Origin: Pseudomonadota bacterium
GTDB lineage: Bacteria; Pseudomonadota; Alphaproteobacteria; Micropepsales; Micropepsaceae
DNA: 64,000 nucleotides
Direction of reading: 5' to 3'
Assembly: GCA_021851325.1 (NCBI GenBank)
Contig: JAJZDZ010000010.1
Span: 31,222 to 95,221, forward strand
Part shown: in pieces, positions 18,107 to 28,659 of the stretch
Layout: every line of letters begins with the position of its first letter
How positions within the stretch are numbered: the stretch's first letter is position 1
The notes under the pieces: model-generated
What the model was told of the DNA's origin: nothing
Database searches by the model: none
Seen by the model: the letters and a program-made list of their open reading frames with translations, nothing else
Translations under genes and position numbers: made by a program

Positions 18107-18567
18107 CATCATCCAGCGCCGCTCCGGCTGTCCCAGGATCTGGGGCCCGTCGCGATTCAACCCCACTGAGGCTTGCCACACTGGCCAAGCGCGCCGACTT
18201 TTTGCGCGCCCAGAAAGGCATCCGTCGCCGTGAAAGCGGGCTTATCCTTGAGGCCTGCCCGACCCCTTCACTGATCCGCCGGCCGGGCGCCATACGGGTG
18301 GGCTATACCGCCAGCCGCAAGGTTGGCGGCGCGGTAGCCCGTAATCGCGCCAAAAGGCGACTGCGCGCGGCCGCTGCGGCCTTGCTTCCCCTTTATGGCC
18401 GCGATGGCAGTGATTATGTTCTCATTGCCAAAGCCGAGACGCTGAGCCGCCCCTTTGGCGACTTGCTGGCCGATCTGGCCGGCGCCATTCGGGCAGCCAA
18501 TCGCCGCCTGGAACCGCCACCGCCGGGCAGCCGCGAGGACCGGGGCCCAGGCCAAAACCGAGAATGA
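18079..18567 (+). CDS. rnpA: Ribonuclease P protein component
   Basis: The protein subunit of RNase P, which matures tRNA 5' ends with the catalytic RNA. The core begins at [16 protein letters not shown] and contains the RNR signature in [12 protein letters not shown]. The start is uncertain: the frame is open from ATG 17983, 89 bases inside rpmH, while GTG 18079 is the first sensible start after rpmH. From GTG the protein has 162 residues, including a Pro/Ala/Ser-rich N-terminal extension of about 30 residues not usual in the family. It ends one base before yidD. Confidence 0.88.
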   Translation: MAGLFPPEAASSSAAPAVPGSGARRDSTPLRLATLAKRADFLRAQKGIRRRESGLILEACPTPSLIRRPGAIRVGYTASRKVGGAVARNRAKRRLRAAAAALLPLYGRDGSDYVLIAKAETLSRPFGDLLADLAGAIRAANRRLEPPPPGSREDRGPGQNRE

Positions 18568-18568
18568 C

Positions 18569-18853
18569 ATGGTTTTCATGACCCTTTTCGCGGGCGGTAT
18601 GCGCAAGGTTGCGACAGCAATTCTGCTTGCCCCGATTTTTGCCTATCGGCTCATCCTCTCTCCGCTGCTGCCACCTGCATGTCGTTTTCAGCCCACCTGC
18701 TCGGCATACGCCATCGAGGCGATCAAACGTCACGGCCCCCTCTTCGGCCTGCTGCTTGCGCTGCGCCGGATCGGCCGCTGCCACCCCATTTCCTGGCTCG
18801 GCGGTTCGTCGGGCTTTGACCCCGTCCCGCCCAAGGCTTCTATCCGTCGATGA
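18569..18853 (+). CDS. yidD: Membrane protein insertion efficiency factor YidD
   Basis: A 94-residue YidD protein with an N-terminal amphipathic/hydrophobic helix and the conserved core [18 protein letters not shown] plus GRCHP near the C-terminus. YidD assists YidC-dependent insertion at the inner membrane. ATG 18569 is one base after the rnpA stop; internal ATGs at 18578 and 18599 are alternatives that would give a length closer to the typical 70-85 residues. Its stop overlaps yidC by 4 bases. Confidence 0.93.
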   Translation: MVFMTLFAGGMRKVATAILLAPIFAYRLILSPLLPPACRFQPTCSAYAIEAIKRHGPLFGLLLALRRIGRCHPISWLGGSSGFDPVPPKASIRR

Positions 18854-20634
18854 ACGAAAACCGCAATCTTCTGCTCGCCTTCATCCTCTCGGCTGCCATT
18901 CTGATTGGCTGGCAATATTTCACGCCCCATCACCCGGCAAAGACCAGCCCGCAGCCCCATGGCCAAACCCACCAGGTGGTCACAGCCCCCACGACCCCGA
19001 CAGGGACCGTGCACGGCACCGCCACGATGAGCCTGGCCAAGGCCGTGGCCTCCTCCGGGCCGCGCGTCATCATCGACACGCCCTCTGTCGATGGTTCGCT
19101 GCGCCTCACAGGCGCCCGCTTCGATGACCTGATGCTCAAGCGCTATCATCTGACGATCAACCCCAAAAGCCCGCAGATCGATCTGCTCGCCCCCGACGCC
19201 ACCGCCCATCCCTACTATTCCGTCTTCGGCTGGGTCGCAGCCCCGGGAGAACACGTCGCCACCCCGGGCGCCAACACGCCGTGGAAGCTTGTCCAAGGTA
19301 ATCGGCTGACGCCAAAGACACCGATCACCCTCAGCTGGAATAACGGACAGGGGCTCATCTTTACCCGCACCATCTCGGTCGATGACAACTACATGTTCAC
19401 GATCCACGATCGTGTCACCAACACTGGTGATCGGCCGGTGACATTGTTCCCATATGCCTATGTGGCACGGGAAAACCCGCCGGCAACCAAAAGTTCCTGG
19501 TATCTGCACGTGGGCTTCATCGGCGTGGCAGGTGGCAGCGAGCGGGATGCCGATTACTCGGACTTCAAGGGCGGCAAGCCACCGCAAACTTTCAATTCAA
19601 AGGGTGGCTGGTTCGGGATCACCGACAAATATTGGATGGCTGCGGTCATTCCGCCGCAAAACGCCCAGCTGACGGCAGCCTATCGTGGTGTACAGGGCAC
19701 CCATGTCACCGCCTATCAGGCTGATTACCGCCTCTCGGCACAGACTATCGCTCCTCATAGCAGCCTCAGCATCGCGCAGCATCTGTTTGCCGGTGCCAAG
19801 GTGGTCCAGCTGCTCGATCACTATTCGAGCAAGCTCGGGATTACCCATTTTGACCTGGCAGTGGACTGGGGCTGGTTCTGGTTCTTCACCAAACCCATCT
19901 TCTTTCTGCTCGATACCTTTTATCACTGGGTCGGCAATTTTGGTGTCGCCATCCTGCTCCTGACCGTCACCATCAAGCTCGCTTTCTTCCCGCTGGCCAA
20001 CACCTCCTTCAAATCCATGAGCCGGATGAAGAAGCTCCAGCCGGAGATGGAACGCATCCGCCAGCGCTTTGCCGATGACAAGCAGCGCCAGCAGCAAGAA
20101 CTGATGGATTTCTACAAGCGCGAGAAGGTCAATCCGGTATCAGGCTGTCTGCCCATGCTGATCCAGATGCCCGTGTTCTTCTCTCTCTACAAGGTGCTCT
20201 ACGTCACCATCGAGATGCGTCATGCGCCCTTCTTCGGCTGGATTCACGATCTGTCGGCGCCTGACCCGACCTCAATCCTCAATCTCTTCGGGCTTCTTCC
20301 CTATCACATACCACTGTGGATACCGGCCTTCCTGTCGATCGGCATCTGGCCCATCCTGATGGGCTTCACGCAGTTCCTGAGTACACGGCTCAATCCCGCA
20401 CCGGCTGACCCCATCCAGGCGCAGATGTTTACCTTCATGCCCATCATCTTCACCTTCATGATGGCAGGGTTTCCCGCCGGGCTGGTGATCTACTGGACCT
20501 GGAACAATCTGCTCACCGCCACGCAGCAATACGTGGTCATGCGCCGCCAGGGTGTCGAGGTTCACCTGCTCGAAAACCTGAGACTGCGGCAGTTGGCCGG
20601 ACGCTTATCGGCCCTCGTTGGTCGCCGGGGATGA
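18850..20634 (+). CDS. yidC: Membrane protein insertase YidC
   Basis: A 594-residue insertase. It has an N-terminal transmembrane helix (about 6-24), a Gln/Thr/Pro-rich linker, a large periplasmic beta-sandwich domain (about 60-340) and a five-helix insertase core starting near [11 protein letters not shown]. The cytoplasmic hairpin [18 protein letters not shown] and the [18 protein letters not shown] segment are diagnostic. It inserts and folds inner-membrane proteins with or without Sec. It overlaps yidD and engB by 4 bases each, suggesting translational coupling along the operon. Confidence 0.98.
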   Translation: MNENRNLLLAFILSAAILIGWQYFTPHHPAKTSPQPHGQTHQVVTAPTTPTGTVHGTATMSLAKAVASSGPRVIIDTPSVDGSLRLTGARFDDLMLKRYHLTINPKSPQIDLLAPDATAHPYYSVFGWVAAPGEHVATPGANTPWKLVQGNRLTPKTPITLSWNNGQGLIFTRTISVDDNYMFTIHDRVTNTGDRPVTLFPYAYVARENPPATKSSWYLHVGFIGVAGGSERDADYSDFKGGKPPQTFNSKGGWFGITDKYWMAAVIPPQNAQLTAAYRGVQGTHVTAYQADYRLSAQTIAPHSSLSIAQHLFAGAKVVQLLDHYSSKLGITHFDLAVDWGWFWFFTKPIFFLLDTFYHWVGNFGVAILLLTVTIKLAFFPLANTSFKSMSRMKKLQPEMERIRQRFADDKQRQQQELMDFYKREKVNPVSGCLPMLIQMPVFFSLYKVLYVTIEMRHAPFFGWIHDLSAPDPTSILNLFGLLPYHIPLWIPAFLSIGIWPILMGFTQFLSTRLNPAPADPIQAQMFTFMPIIFTFMMAGFPAGLVIYWTWNNLLTATQQYVVMRRQGVEVHLLENLRLRQLAGRLSALVGRRG

Positions 20635-21275
20635 ACGAGACGAAGGCCGCAGAGGACCTGGCCCGCAAATTGTTTGCCGGCCCGTGCGAGTTTATTGCCG
20701 GCGCGGCCGTACTTTCCGCATTGCCTCCGGAAGGACGCGCGGAGGTCGCTTTCATCGGCCGCTCCAATGTCGGCAAGTCGAGCCTTGTCAACGCCCTCAC
20801 CGGTCGCAATGCCCTCGCACGGGTGTCGCAGACCCCGGGGCGAACCCGGCAGATCAATTTCTTCAGCCTTGGCAGTGCCTGCACCCTCGTCGACCTACCG
20901 GGCTATGGCTATGCCAAGATCGCCAAAACCGAACAGGAGCGCTGGCAAGATCTGATCTTCACCTATCTGCGCGGACGCGCCTGTCTCAAGCGCGCCATCC
21001 TTCTGATCGACGTCCGGCGCGGCCTGATGGAAAGTGACCATGCCGTGATGGCACTGCTGGATCAGGCGGCCGTCTCCTATCTTGCGGTGCTGACCAAGAT
21101 CGACAGCGTGGCGCCAGAGGCGCAAGCGCAGGCCCGCGCCGCCGCACTCACCGAACTCAACCGCCATGCAGCCGCCTATCCTGAGGTCCTTTCGACCTCA
21201 GCGCAGAGCGGGGCCGGGATCGACACCCTGCGCCTGCATATCTGGTCGTTGCTCGCGGCAAACCAAGGCGCCTGA
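20631..21275 (+). CDS. engB: Ribosome biogenesis GTPase EngB (YihA/YsxC)
   Basis: A 214-residue TrmE-Era-EngA-EngB-type GTPase needed for 50S assembly. G1 is GRSNVGKS (43-50), the switch region includes [13 protein letters not shown]3 is DLPGYG (89-94), G4 is TKID and G5 is STSAQSG. It overlaps yidC by 4 bases and is last in the rpmH operon. argB follows after a 73-base gap containing its own promoter-like sequence. Confidence 0.97.
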   Translation: MNETKAAEDLARKLFAGPCEFIAGAAVLSALPPEGRAEVAFIGRSNVGKSSLVNALTGRNALARVSQTPGRTRQINFFSLGSACTLVDLPGYGYAKIAKTEQERWQDLIFTYLRGRACLKRAILLIDVRRGLMESDHAVMALLDQAAVSYLAVLTKIDSVAPEAQAQARAAALTELNRHAAAYPEVLSTSAQSGAGIDTLRLHIWSLLAANQGA

Positions 21276-21286
21276 AAGGCCGCGAT

Positions 21287-21314
21287 TTGCGGTCGGGCCA
21301 AATTGCTCTATAAG
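21287..21314 (+). promoter_or_regulatory. Predicted argB promoter
   Basis: TTGCGG (21287-21292), a 16-base spacer and TATAAG (21309-21314), about 35 bases ahead of the argB start. The -10 box matches 5 of 6 positions. It lies just after the engB stop. Confidence 0.5.
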
Positions 21315-21348
21315 CCGGCCGTTTTGCACTCCGGCAAAGGATTGGAAC

Positions 21349-22272
21349 ATGGCGATGCAGGAGGACGGCGGCCAGGATCGCAATCTGCGTGTCATGGCAC
21401 GCTGGCGGTCTACCGCACGGGTGCTGGTCGAGGCCCTGCCCTACATCTTGCGCTATGACAATCAGACCATCGTCGTGAAATATGGCGGCCACGCCATGGA
21501 GGACGGCGTCAACCAGAACTTTGCCCAGGACATCGTGCTCATGAAGCAAACCGGCATTGAGCCGGTGGTCGTGCATGGCGGTGGTCCCCAGATCGGGCAA
21601 ATGTTGAAGAAGCTGCAAATTCCATCGCAGTTCATCGACGGCCTTCGCGTCACCGATGCAGCGGCCATCGAAGTCGTGGAGATGGTACTGGCCGGCTCCA
21701 TCAACAAACAGATCGTCAGCACCATCAATGCGGCAGGCGGACGGGCCGTGGGCCTGTCTGGCAAGGACGGTAATCTTGTCGTCGCCCGCAAGCTCGAACG
21801 TCTCAAGCAGGATCCCAAAACCGGGGCTTCAAGCGTGGTGGATTACGGCTTCGTGGGCGAACCCGAGACCATCAATCCCGAGGTGCTGCACACGATCCTG
21901 CGCTCCGATCTCATTCCCGTCATAGCTCCCATCGGGGTGGGCCGCAAAGGCGAAACCTACAATATCAACGCGGATACTGTCGCAGGAGCAGTAGCCGGAG
22001 CCATGCACGCGGCACGCCTGATGCTCCTGACCGATGTTGAAGGTGTGCTGGACCGCGACAAGAAGCTGATCCCCAAGCTGACGGTAGCAGAAGCCCGCGC
22101 ACTCATTGCCGAGGGAACGATTTCAGGAGGCATGATCCCCAAAATCGAGACCGCAATCGAAGCCGTCGAGGCCGGAGTCACCGCGGCTGTCATCCTCGAT
22201 GGCCGCATTGCCCATGCCCTGCTGCTGGAACTCTTCACCGAGCATGGCGCCGGAACACTGATTACCGCCTGA
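21349..22272 (+). CDS. argB: Acetylglutamate kinase
   Basis: A 307-residue N-acetyl-L-glutamate kinase, the second step of arginine synthesis. It contains the ATP-binding VVKYGGHAM segment, the substrate-binding GGGPQIG loop and the [10 protein letters not shown] segment. The N-terminal helix (about 1-30), absent from the shorter E. coli form, is typical of arginine-feedback-sensitive hexameric enzymes, so feedback inhibition is likely. ATG 21349 has AAGGA 8 bases upstream; the frame is open into engB. No other arg gene is nearby. Confidence 0.97.
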   Translation: MAMQEDGGQDRNLRVMARWRSTARVLVEALPYILRYDNQTIVVKYGGHAMEDGVNQNFAQDIVLMKQTGIEPVVVHGGGPQIGQMLKKLQIPSQFIDGLRVTDAAAIEVVEMVLAGSINKQIVSTINAAGGRAVGLSGKDGNLVVARKLERLKQDPKTGASSVVDYGFVGEPETINPEVLHTILRSDLIPVIAPIGVGRKGETYNINADTVAGAVAGAMHAARLMLLTDVEGVLDRDKKLIPKLTVAEARALIAEGTISGGMIPKIETAIEAVEAGVTAAVILDGRIAHALLLELFTEHGAGTLITA

Positions 22273-22388
22273 AGAAATGGTCAGAACGCCCGTCGGCGAC
22301 GGCATAGGTCAGTGACACCAATTAAGTGCAGCAGGAACGGTTGGGACAGCATAGGCTGATGTCCGATGCCCGACCATGATCTGCACCC

Positions 22389-23465
22389 ATGACCAAAGCC
22401 CGGCTCTTGCCTCTCACCGCCAGTCCCGGAAAAAGCCGGCCCATCCGCGACCGAGCCTTGGAAGAGGTGGTGCCAGGGCAGCGCCGGAACCGGGGGCTCA
22501 GGCCCTCGGGCGCTGCCCTTTGGATCTGTGCCATCGCGCTCATTCCGGCACCGGCTGCCGCCGCCCTCAAGCTCTGCAATCAGACGAGCTACATCCTTGA
22601 GATCGCCACCGGAGTGGCGCGGGCTGGAGAGGTTATCACCCAGGGCTGGACGCGCCTCATACCGGGTGCCTGCAAGACCGTTCTGGCTGGCGATCTGAGG
22701 CTGCAGACGAGCTTCGTCTATGCCCATAGCGCGCGAGCCTATGACGGGCCACGCAAGGCCTGGGGAGGAATGCACTGGCTGTGCGCCAGGGAAGGCGATT
22801 TTCGAACCGCCGAACCGGTTGGCGATACAAGCTGTGTGGGCGGACAGAGGCTGCCATTTTTTCAGCTTTCCGGACATGGGCAGGAAAACTGGACCCAGAC
22901 CTTCGGTCAGACACCGGCACTGGCTTCCCGCGCGGCGGCCCAAGCCGCGGGACTGGCGCGCCTCCTGACATCGGCAGGACTCGATGGTACCCACCCTGGC
23001 CCTGCGCTCGCCCGCTTTCGCGCCCGCATGCACCTTTCCGCCCAGGCGCCGACCACGGCGGTGTTTGATGCCCTGGAAAGCGCTGCTCTGAGCCGGGCCG
23101 CGCCCAATGGCTATGAGGTCTGCAACGATACCGCTGCCCCGATCTTCGTGGCACTCGCCGACCGCGAGCAGCACCATTGGCACACCCGCGGCTGGTGGCA
23201 TGTCGGTCCGGTCGCCTGTGCCCAGGCGCTGACCGCCCCGTTAAAGGGCAAGGTCTATCTCTTGGTCGATGGTGCCAAGGGGAAAAGGCTCGTGAGCGGA
23301 CCGACCCAATTCTGCATCACCAGCATCACCTTCGACGTCGAAGGTAACGGCAGCTGTGCGGCAAGGGGTTTAAAGCCTGCCGGCTTTCTTCCGACCAACC
23401 TGCATCATCATCCAGGCTACATTGCCCATGTCGACGCGAACGGCCTCGTGCCCCGGCCCCGGTGA
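22389..23465 (+). CDS. Secreted protein with two DUF1036 domains
   Basis: A 358-residue protein. A basic N-terminus (about 1-40) precedes a hydrophobic segment ending APAAAA (about 44-59), a probable signal peptide. Two copies of the DUF1036 layout follow: LKLCNQTSYILEIATG...GWTRLIPGACK and YEVCNDTAAPIFVALA...GWWHVGPVACA. Each has paired cysteines likely to form disulfides in the periplasm. DUF1036 is widespread in alphaproteobacteria and its function is not known. It is convergent with the DUF2336 gene across only 9 bases. The start could be internal, because the n-region is unusually long. Confidence 0.8.
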   Translation: MTKARLLPLTASPGKSRPIRDRALEEVVPGQRRNRGLRPSGAALWICAIALIPAPAAAALKLCNQTSYILEIATGVARAGEVITQGWTRLIPGACKTVLAGDLRLQTSFVYAHSARAYDGPRKAWGGMHWLCAREGDFRTAEPVGDTSCVGGQRLPFFQLSGHGQENWTQTFGQTPALASRAAAQAAGLARLLTSAGLDGTHPGPALARFRARMHLSAQAPTTAVFDALESAALSRAAPNGYEVCNDTAAPIFVALADREQHHWHTRGWWHVGPVACAQALTAPLKGKVYLLVDGAKGKRLVSGPTQFCITSITFDVEGNGSCAARGLKPAGFLPTNLHHHPGYIAHVDANGLVPRPR

Positions 23466-23474
23466 GGCTTCGGC

Positions 23475-24695
23475 TCAGATCCCGAAATATTCGAGATGCC
23501 AGCGCATTTCCTTTTCACTCATCGGGTAGTGGACGCCGTCGCGTGCGGGCAGGACCTGATGGGTCGGAAGATGCAGAAGGCTGGTCTGGATCTTGAACGC
23601 CACCCGCATGCTGAACCCGGCGCGCCAGACCAGCGCCGTCAATGGCTTGGCCTGGCCAAGGTTCAAGATGCGCTCGACGATCTCTGCCGGAATTTTGCCG
23701 GCAGCTGAGAGGGCCGCCACAACGCCTGCGCGATTGCCGCGATAGGCAAGGCTGAGAACATAGGCATCGTCGATCGGTCCGTGGCGGGCAAATTCCTGCA
23801 CCAGAAGGCTTGCTGGCTCGGCAGGAGCGCTGTCCAGCCGTTTCTTAAGCTCGCTGCGGAGGTGTCGCCGGGTACGCTCCTCCAGATCATGGCGTTGTGC
23901 CAGCCGTTCGATCAGCGCGGCGCCGGCAAACCCTGCAATCCGTCGGATCGCCCGTTGCGACAACCCCGCACGCAGCACCAGAGGACCCTGCCAGGCGCCG
24001 ATACTTTGCGCCTGCTCGACAATCTTCTCGAGGGTTTTGCCACGTATGCGCGCATCGGCGTTGCTCAGGAGTGCCGTCACCGCCGGAATGTCCTGTGCGG
24101 CAACGATGAGATCACTCACCCTTGCCGCCAGGGGCCGACGCTTGGCAATGGCGAGGAGGGCATAATGGGCGCCAACCGTAGTGATGATGTCAATGAGATC
24201 GGCATCTGAGAGCAGCGGAGAGTATTCAAGGATCGGTGCGCTCACACACTCAACATCGTGGGCCAGATTGCGGATCAGCGCGTAGGGCACGCACGTCAGC
24301 GACTTGATACCCTCGGCCAGAATCGTCCGGATGCGAGGCAGTTCATCATCCGCGAGGCATTGCAATGTCTCGAGGGTCAGCTGACGCACCGCTTCGTTTG
24401 CCTCATCCGTCAGGCCCGGAAGCAGGCGGGCAATCTTGCGGGCCAGTTCGGCGCGCACCTCTTCGTCGCGCGAATGGGCCAGATAGGCATTGGTTTCGGC
24501 GAGAGCAGAGGGATTGGCCGCCACAGCGCGCTGGGCGGCAAGCGAGCCTTCCTCAGCGAGAAAGGCAAGGACGCGCGGGTCGGCATCGGGATTTTGGGCA
24601 AGCGTCTGACGCAGCTCTTCGCCGCGCTGCTCAATCAGACGCAGGACATCGTCACGGCTCAAAAAGCCCTTGGGGACAGATTTGGTCGCAGTCAC
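23475..24695 (-). CDS. DUF2336 helical-repeat protein
   Basis: A 406-residue, largely alpha-helical protein of the DUF2336 family. The N-terminal 150 residues look like HEAT-type repeats (DADPRVLAFLAEEGSLAAQRA, DDELPRIRTILAEG). The C-terminal half contains the LSNADARIRGKTLEKIVEQA and AGFSMRVAFKIQTSL segments seen in the family. No signal peptide or membrane segment is present, so it is cytoplasmic. DUF2336 proteins are common in alphaproteobacteria and poorly characterised; a scaffold role is an inference from the repeats. Confidence 0.85.
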   Translation of the reverse strand: MTATKSVPKGFLSRDDVLRLIEQRGEELRQTLAQNPDADPRVLAFLAEEGSLAAQRAVAANPSALAETNAYLAHSRDEEVRAELARKIARLLPGLTDEANEAVRQLTLETLQCLADDELPRIRTILAEGIKSLTCVPYALIRNLAHDVECVSAPILEYSPLLSDADLIDIITTVGAHYALLAIAKRRPLAARVSDLIVAAQDIPAVTALLSNADARIRGKTLEKIVEQAQSIGAWQGPLVLRAGLSQRAIRRIAGFAGAALIERLAQRHDLEERTRRHLRSELKKRLDSAPAEPASLLVQEFARHGPIDDAYVLSLAYRGNRAGVVAALSAAGKIPAEIVERILNLGQAKPLTALVWRAGFSMRVAFKIQTSLLHLPTHQVLPARDGVHYPMSEKEMRWHLEYFGI

Positions 24696-24811
24696 ACAAG
24701 CCTTCCTCGCCTCGCCGCGATCATGTTGCGGCCAGCTCCTTAACAGGGTGCCAACAGAGTTGGTTAGCGAAGGCTTGATGCCCGTGCTTGAAAGGCACGC
24801 GACGATGGCCC

Positions 24812-25495
24812 ATGTTGCCGGCCATGTCCCTACCGAAAGCCAGTCTGTCCGGCATCGAAAGCTGGGTCTTTGACCTGGACCACACGCTTTATCGTGTGGA
24901 CCAGGCCACCCATGCGGCGATGAGCGAGCGCATCTGTCTTTACCTCCAGCGCACTCTCGACCTGCCGCGTGATCGCGCCTTTGTCCTGCAAAAGCGCTAT
25001 CTTGAGCTTTACGGCTCGACCTTTGCCGGCCTCTTGCGCCATCATGCGATCGATCGCGACTCCTACCACACCTTTGTCAACGATCTTGACCTGCTGGGCC
25101 TGAAAGAGTCCCCGGAACTTCATGCAGCCATTGCCGGCCTCAAGGGCCGGCGGATCATCTTCACCAACAACTGTGGCCACTATGCAGCGCAGGTGCTTGA
25201 GCGCATCGGCATCGCCGATCTCTTCGCTGACATCATCGATGCGAGGATCCTGGGCGAGACGCCCAAACCCAATCCCAGCGCCTATCGGCACATTGCCAGC
25301 CCGCCCGATGCCACGGCCTTCTTCGACGATAGCCTGCGCAATCTGAAGCCTGCCCATGAACTTGGCATGACGACCATCTGGTGCCGAACCGGTCCGCAGG
25401 GACAAGCCGAACCGCTTGCCGCACGGCCAGCGCACGTGCATTACGAGACTGATGACCTTACCCAATTTTTGCTCAATATCAGGATTGCCCGATGA
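24812..25495 (+). CDS. HAD superfamily pyrimidine 5'-nucleotidase-like hydrolase
   Basis: A 227-residue HAD phosphatase. Motif I is FDLDHTLY (D21 nucleophile, D23 acid), motif II is FTNN, motif III includes K in [10 protein letters not shown] and motif IV is FFDDS. It matches the SDT1/pyrimidine 5'-nucleotidase subgroup. The start is ambiguous: TTG 24788, ATG 24812 and ATG 24824 are all in frame and none has a strong ribosome site. Its stop overlaps dapD by 4 bases (ATGA), so the two are cotranslated; the link between nucleotidase and lysine synthesis is common in alphaproteobacteria but unexplained. Confidence 0.9.
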   Translation: MLPAMSLPKASLSGIESWVFDLDHTLYRVDQATHAAMSERICLYLQRTLDLPRDRAFVLQKRYLELYGSTFAGLLRHHAIDRDSYHTFVNDLDLLGLKESPELHAAIAGLKGRRIIFTNNCGHYAAQVLERIGIADLFADIIDARILGETPKPNPSAYRHIASPPDATAFFDDSLRNLKPAHELGMTTIWCRTGPQGQAEPLAARPAHVHYETDDLTQFLLNIRIAR

Positions 25496-26316
25496 CTGCG
25501 CAACTCAAACGTCTCATAGAAGAAGCCTGGGCCGACCGCGACAGCCTGTCGTCCGCCACCAAGGGAGCGGTGCGCGATGCCGTCGAAGCTGCACTCGACG
25601 GGCTTGACCGCGGCCACTACCGGGTAGCGGTCAAGGAGGATGGCATCTGGCGGGTGGAGCAATGGCTCAAACAGGCCGTACTGCTCTCCTTTCGTTTTTA
25701 CGACATGAAACCGATCAGCGGCGGAGCTGGGGGGGCTCCGTGGTGGGACAAAGTGGATTCCAAGTTTCTCAACTGGGATCCGTCACGTTTCGCTGAAGCC
25801 GGTCTGCGCGCGGTCCCCGGCGCCATCGTGCGGCGTTCGGCCTTTATCGGCAAAGGCTGCGTACTGATGCCAAGTTTCGTCAATCTCGGCGCCCACATCG
25901 GGCCAGATACGATGGTGGATACCTGGGCGACGGTGGGCTCCTGCGCCCAGATCGGAGCGCGCTGCCATCTTTCAGGCGGCGTCGGCATCGGTGGTGTGCT
26001 GGAACCATTGCAGGCCAACCCCGTCATTATCGAGGACAATTGTTTTATCGGCGCCCGCTCGGAGGTCGCTGAAGGGGTCATTGTCGGCGAAGGCTCGGTA
26101 TTGTCGATGGGCGTCTATCTGGGCCAGTCAACCAAGATCATCGACCGGCAGAGCGGCGAGGTTTTCTATGGCAAGGTACCGCCTTATTCCGTCGTGGTAG
26201 CCGGAAGCCATGGCGGCGGCGATGGCAAACCCGCGTTATACTGTGCGGTGATTGTCAAACGGGTAGACGCGCGTACCCGGCAGAAGACCTCGATCAACGA
26301 GCTGCTGCGCGCCTAG
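25492..26316 (+). CDS. dapD: Tetrahydrodipicolinate N-succinyltransferase
   Basis: A 274-residue trimeric left-handed beta-helix enzyme that transfers succinyl from succinyl-CoA to tetrahydrodipicolinate in the diaminopimelate/lysine route. It has an N-terminal helical domain (1-90) and hexapeptide repeats (about 100-220) such as [23 protein letters not shown]. The substrate-binding segments [16 protein letters not shown] and [12 protein letters not shown] are present. It overlaps the upstream nucleotidase by 4 bases and its 3' end overlaps the convergent glycosyltransferase gene by 4 bases. Confidence 0.98.
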   Translation: MTAQLKRLIEEAWADRDSLSSATKGAVRDAVEAALDGLDRGHYRVAVKEDGIWRVEQWLKQAVLLSFRFYDMKPISGGAGGAPWWDKVDSKFLNWDPSRFAEAGLRAVPGAIVRRSAFIGKGCVLMPSFVNLGAHIGPDTMVDTWATVGSCAQIGARCHLSGGVGIGGVLEPLQANPVIIEDNCFIGARSEVAEGVIVGEGSVLSMGVYLGQSTKIIDRQSGEVFYGKVPPYSVVVAGSHGGGDGKPALYCAVIVKRVDARTRQKTSINELLRA

Positions 26317-28070
26317 GCGGCGCGCAGGCGCGCCGCGTAGCCACTCAAGGTTGCCGCCACATCCGGCAGCAGCTGATCCCAGTCGCCGAAGTTCTGCGGA
26401 TGGAATACTGGCGCAGCTCGGTACCAGGGGTAACACGACGTCCCCAGCTGCGGCCAGGTCCGGCCAGCAGTCAGAATCCAGGTTTCCGTACCAGTACTGG
26501 CGGCTATAGCAGCTGCGGCAGTTGGGGCAGAAATTACCAGGTCGAGAGCAGCGGAGAGGGCCGCAGTGCCATCGATGTCGTTCTTGAGATCGAGGCCTTC
26601 GATGCGGTGGATCGGAATGGCGTAGCGGGCACAGACCTCATCGAGCTCAGCATCGCAATCGCCATACTGCAGATTGACGAACTGCACCCCCGGGGTGCGC
26701 AGGATGGGTTCCCACTGGGCGAGCGCGCTGAAATATTTTTTGCGTTTGATGTCCTGCATCATCGACCGCCAGCAGATCCCGACAAAGGGACCAGGGCCGA
26801 ACCCAAGAAGGCGCGCACGTAGCTGCGCTACCCGTGCCGGCTCGGGCATGAGAAATGCGAGCTTGGGAAAGTCCTCTATCTGCTTGCGGATGAACGGCAC
26901 AGCCGAGGCCATCGGCACATAAAAATCGGGCCGCTGATCGTCAGTCGCGAAGGGGATAAAGCGGAATTCCCTGCGCTCGTCCCCCACATATTTGCGGTCT
27001 TCATAAGCTCCCACGCTCGCTTTGGGGAAGGAGCGCTGGACGAGAGGGACAAGACGCGAATCGACGGCGATCTGCAGCTGACCGGTGCGGCCAAGAGCGC
27101 GATTGAGATCCGGGAGCACCGACGCAAACATGATCTCGTCGCCCAGGCCCTGTTCACCGATGACAAGAAGGCGTTTGCCCTCGAGCCCTTCACCTTGCCA
27201 TTGCGGCGCGTCGACCATATAGCGCACATAGTCCCTGAACCTGGGATCGTTGCGGACCTCGTATTCGCGGAAACCTTCTTCAACCCGCCCCATGCCGATG
27301 AGGCAGATGCTGCGCGAATGACGTCCTTCCAAAAGTTCGATCTCATCAACGCCCCGCGCCAGAGCCTCGTCATAGGCCTCAAGCGAGTCTTCGAGCTGAC
27401 CCAGGTGGGACAGGGCAAAGGCAAGATTGTGCCAGGGCCGCGAATATCCTGGGTCCAGAGCGATGGCTTCCTTGTAAAACACCAGCGCTTCCTCGGCACG
27501 GCCCTGCTCGGACAGCACCGTCGCCAGTGAATTCCACAGCGCCGCCTGTTGCGGCATGCGGAAGATCGCGGCGCGCAGAACTTCAATGGCCTGGGGAACG
27601 TCCCCAAGGTCACAGAGGACGCTCCCCAGATTGTTGTAGCCGAGGGGAGAGTCGGGACAGCGCGCAATGTACTGCGCGAACATGTCGGCGGCGGCGGTGT
27701 ACATCTTCAGACCCCAGGCCGTCAGGCCCAGATTGAGCAAAAGATCGCTGTCATCCGGATCAAGGGCAAAGGCCTGCTCGTAGGTGACGAGTGCCTTGTG
27801 CAGATGGCCCATCTTCTCGAGCGCAAGCGCAAGCATATGGAATCCTGCCCCATAGGTGGGATCGGCCTCGGTGGCACGTAGCGCCAGCTTGGCAGTCCGG
27901 GCGACGTCGCCGCGCCGCCACTGCTTGATCGCGCGGCGTACCAGATCGGTCGCCTTGGCGCGATCGGTCACCTCTGCTTCAACCTGTTCGCCAGCTTCCA
28001 TGCGCGCGAGTGCGGCATCTGCGGCGCCCATGCCGGTCATCGTATCAAGACCAGTACGACCAAGTGCCAT
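26313..28070 (-). CDS. TPR-glycosyltransferase, FlmG-like flagellin modification candidate
   Basis: A 585-residue cytoplasmic protein. The N-terminal half (about 40-270) is a run of tetratricopeptide repeats ([60 protein letters not shown]). The C-terminal half (about 295-585) has the look of a GT-B-like transferase domain ([60 protein letters not shown]). This two-part design and size match Caulobacter FlmG, which binds flagellin through its TPRs and glycosylates it with a nonulosonic acid. The gene is divergent from flbT-flaF, supporting a flagellin role. AGGAG lies 6 bases before ATG. No sugar-synthesis genes are in the window. Confidence 0.8.
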   Translation of the reverse strand: MALGRTGLDTMTGMGAADAALARMEAGEQVEAEVTDRAKATDLVRRAIKQWRRGDVARTAKLALRATEADPTYGAGFHMLALALEKMGHLHKALVTYEQAFALDPDDSDLLLNLGLTAWGLKMYTAAADMFAQYIARCPDSPLGYNNLGSVLCDLGDVPQAIEVLRAAIFRMPQQAALWNSLATVLSEQGRAEEALVFYKEAIALDPGYSRPWHNLAFALSHLGQLEDSLEAYDEALARGVDEIELLEGRHSRSICLIGMGRVEEGFREYEVRNDPRFRDYVRYMVDAPQWQGEGLEGKRLLVIGEQGLGDEIMFASVLPDLNRALGRTGQLQIAVDSRLVPLVQRSFPKASVGAYEDRKYVGDERREFRFIPFATDDQRPDFYVPMASAVPFIRKQIEDFPKLAFLMPEPARVAQLRARLLGFGPGPFVGICWRSMMQDIKRKKYFSALAQWEPILRTPGVQFVNLQYGDCDAELDEVCARYAIPIHRIEGLDLKNDIDGTAALSAALDLVISAPTAAAAIAASTGTETWILTAGRTWPQLGTSCYPWYRAAPVFHPQNFGDWDQLLPDVAATLSGYAARLRAA

Positions 28071-28233
28071 GTACGGACTCCTCTAATCTGCCCCTATCAA
28101 ACCCCATCATGCTTAAGCGATGGTGAAGACCGTGAATTCAGATACGAGGAGTTTTTTAACGAAGTAGGGCTAGGGTCGACCCGCGTACGAGGACGGGATC
28201 GACGTCGCAACAGCGCAAAAAGGAACGTTGGCA

Positions 28234-28659
28234 ATGCCACTCAAGCTGTCGTTAAAACCCGGCGAGAAATTCGTGCTTAACGGCGCGGTACTCACCAATG
28301 GGGACAAGCGGACCAGCCTTGTCCTGCAGAACAAGGCCTGCATCCTGCGCGAACGGGACATCATGCAACCCGAGGACGCGAACACACCAGCGCGCCGGAT
28401 CTATTTTCCGATCATGATGATGTACCTCGATGGCGAGGAGGCGGAAAATTATTACAACGATTTTGCGCTGCGCATGACCGAGTTCATGAGCGCGATCCGC
28501 TCGCGCGCTGCGCTGGCGGTCTGTGTCGACATCAGCCGCGAAGTCATGGCTGGCGGCTATTACCGTGCCCTGATGCAGTGCAAGAAGCTTTTTGAGTTCG
28601 AACGGGAGCGTTTGAGTTATGAGCCATCACGCCTATCAGCGAACGCAGCGCATTACTGA
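28234..28659 (+). CDS. flbT: Flagellar biosynthesis repressor FlbT
   Basis: A 141-residue FlbT with the family start PLKLSLKPGEKFVLNGAV and the conserved LQNKACILRERDIMQPEDA segment. In Caulobacter, FlbT binds flagellin mRNA and holds back translation until the hook is complete. ATG 28234 is preferred, because AAAGGAA lies about 9 bases upstream; TTG 28228 is also in frame. It overlaps flaF by 41 bases. No flagellin gene is in the window. Confidence 0.96.
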   Translation: MPLKLSLKPGEKFVLNGAVLTNGDKRTSLVLQNKACILRERDIMQPEDANTPARRIYFPIMMMYLDGEEAENYYNDFALRMTEFMSAIRSRAALAVCVDISREVMAGGYYRALMQCKKLFEFERERLSYEPSRLSANAAHY

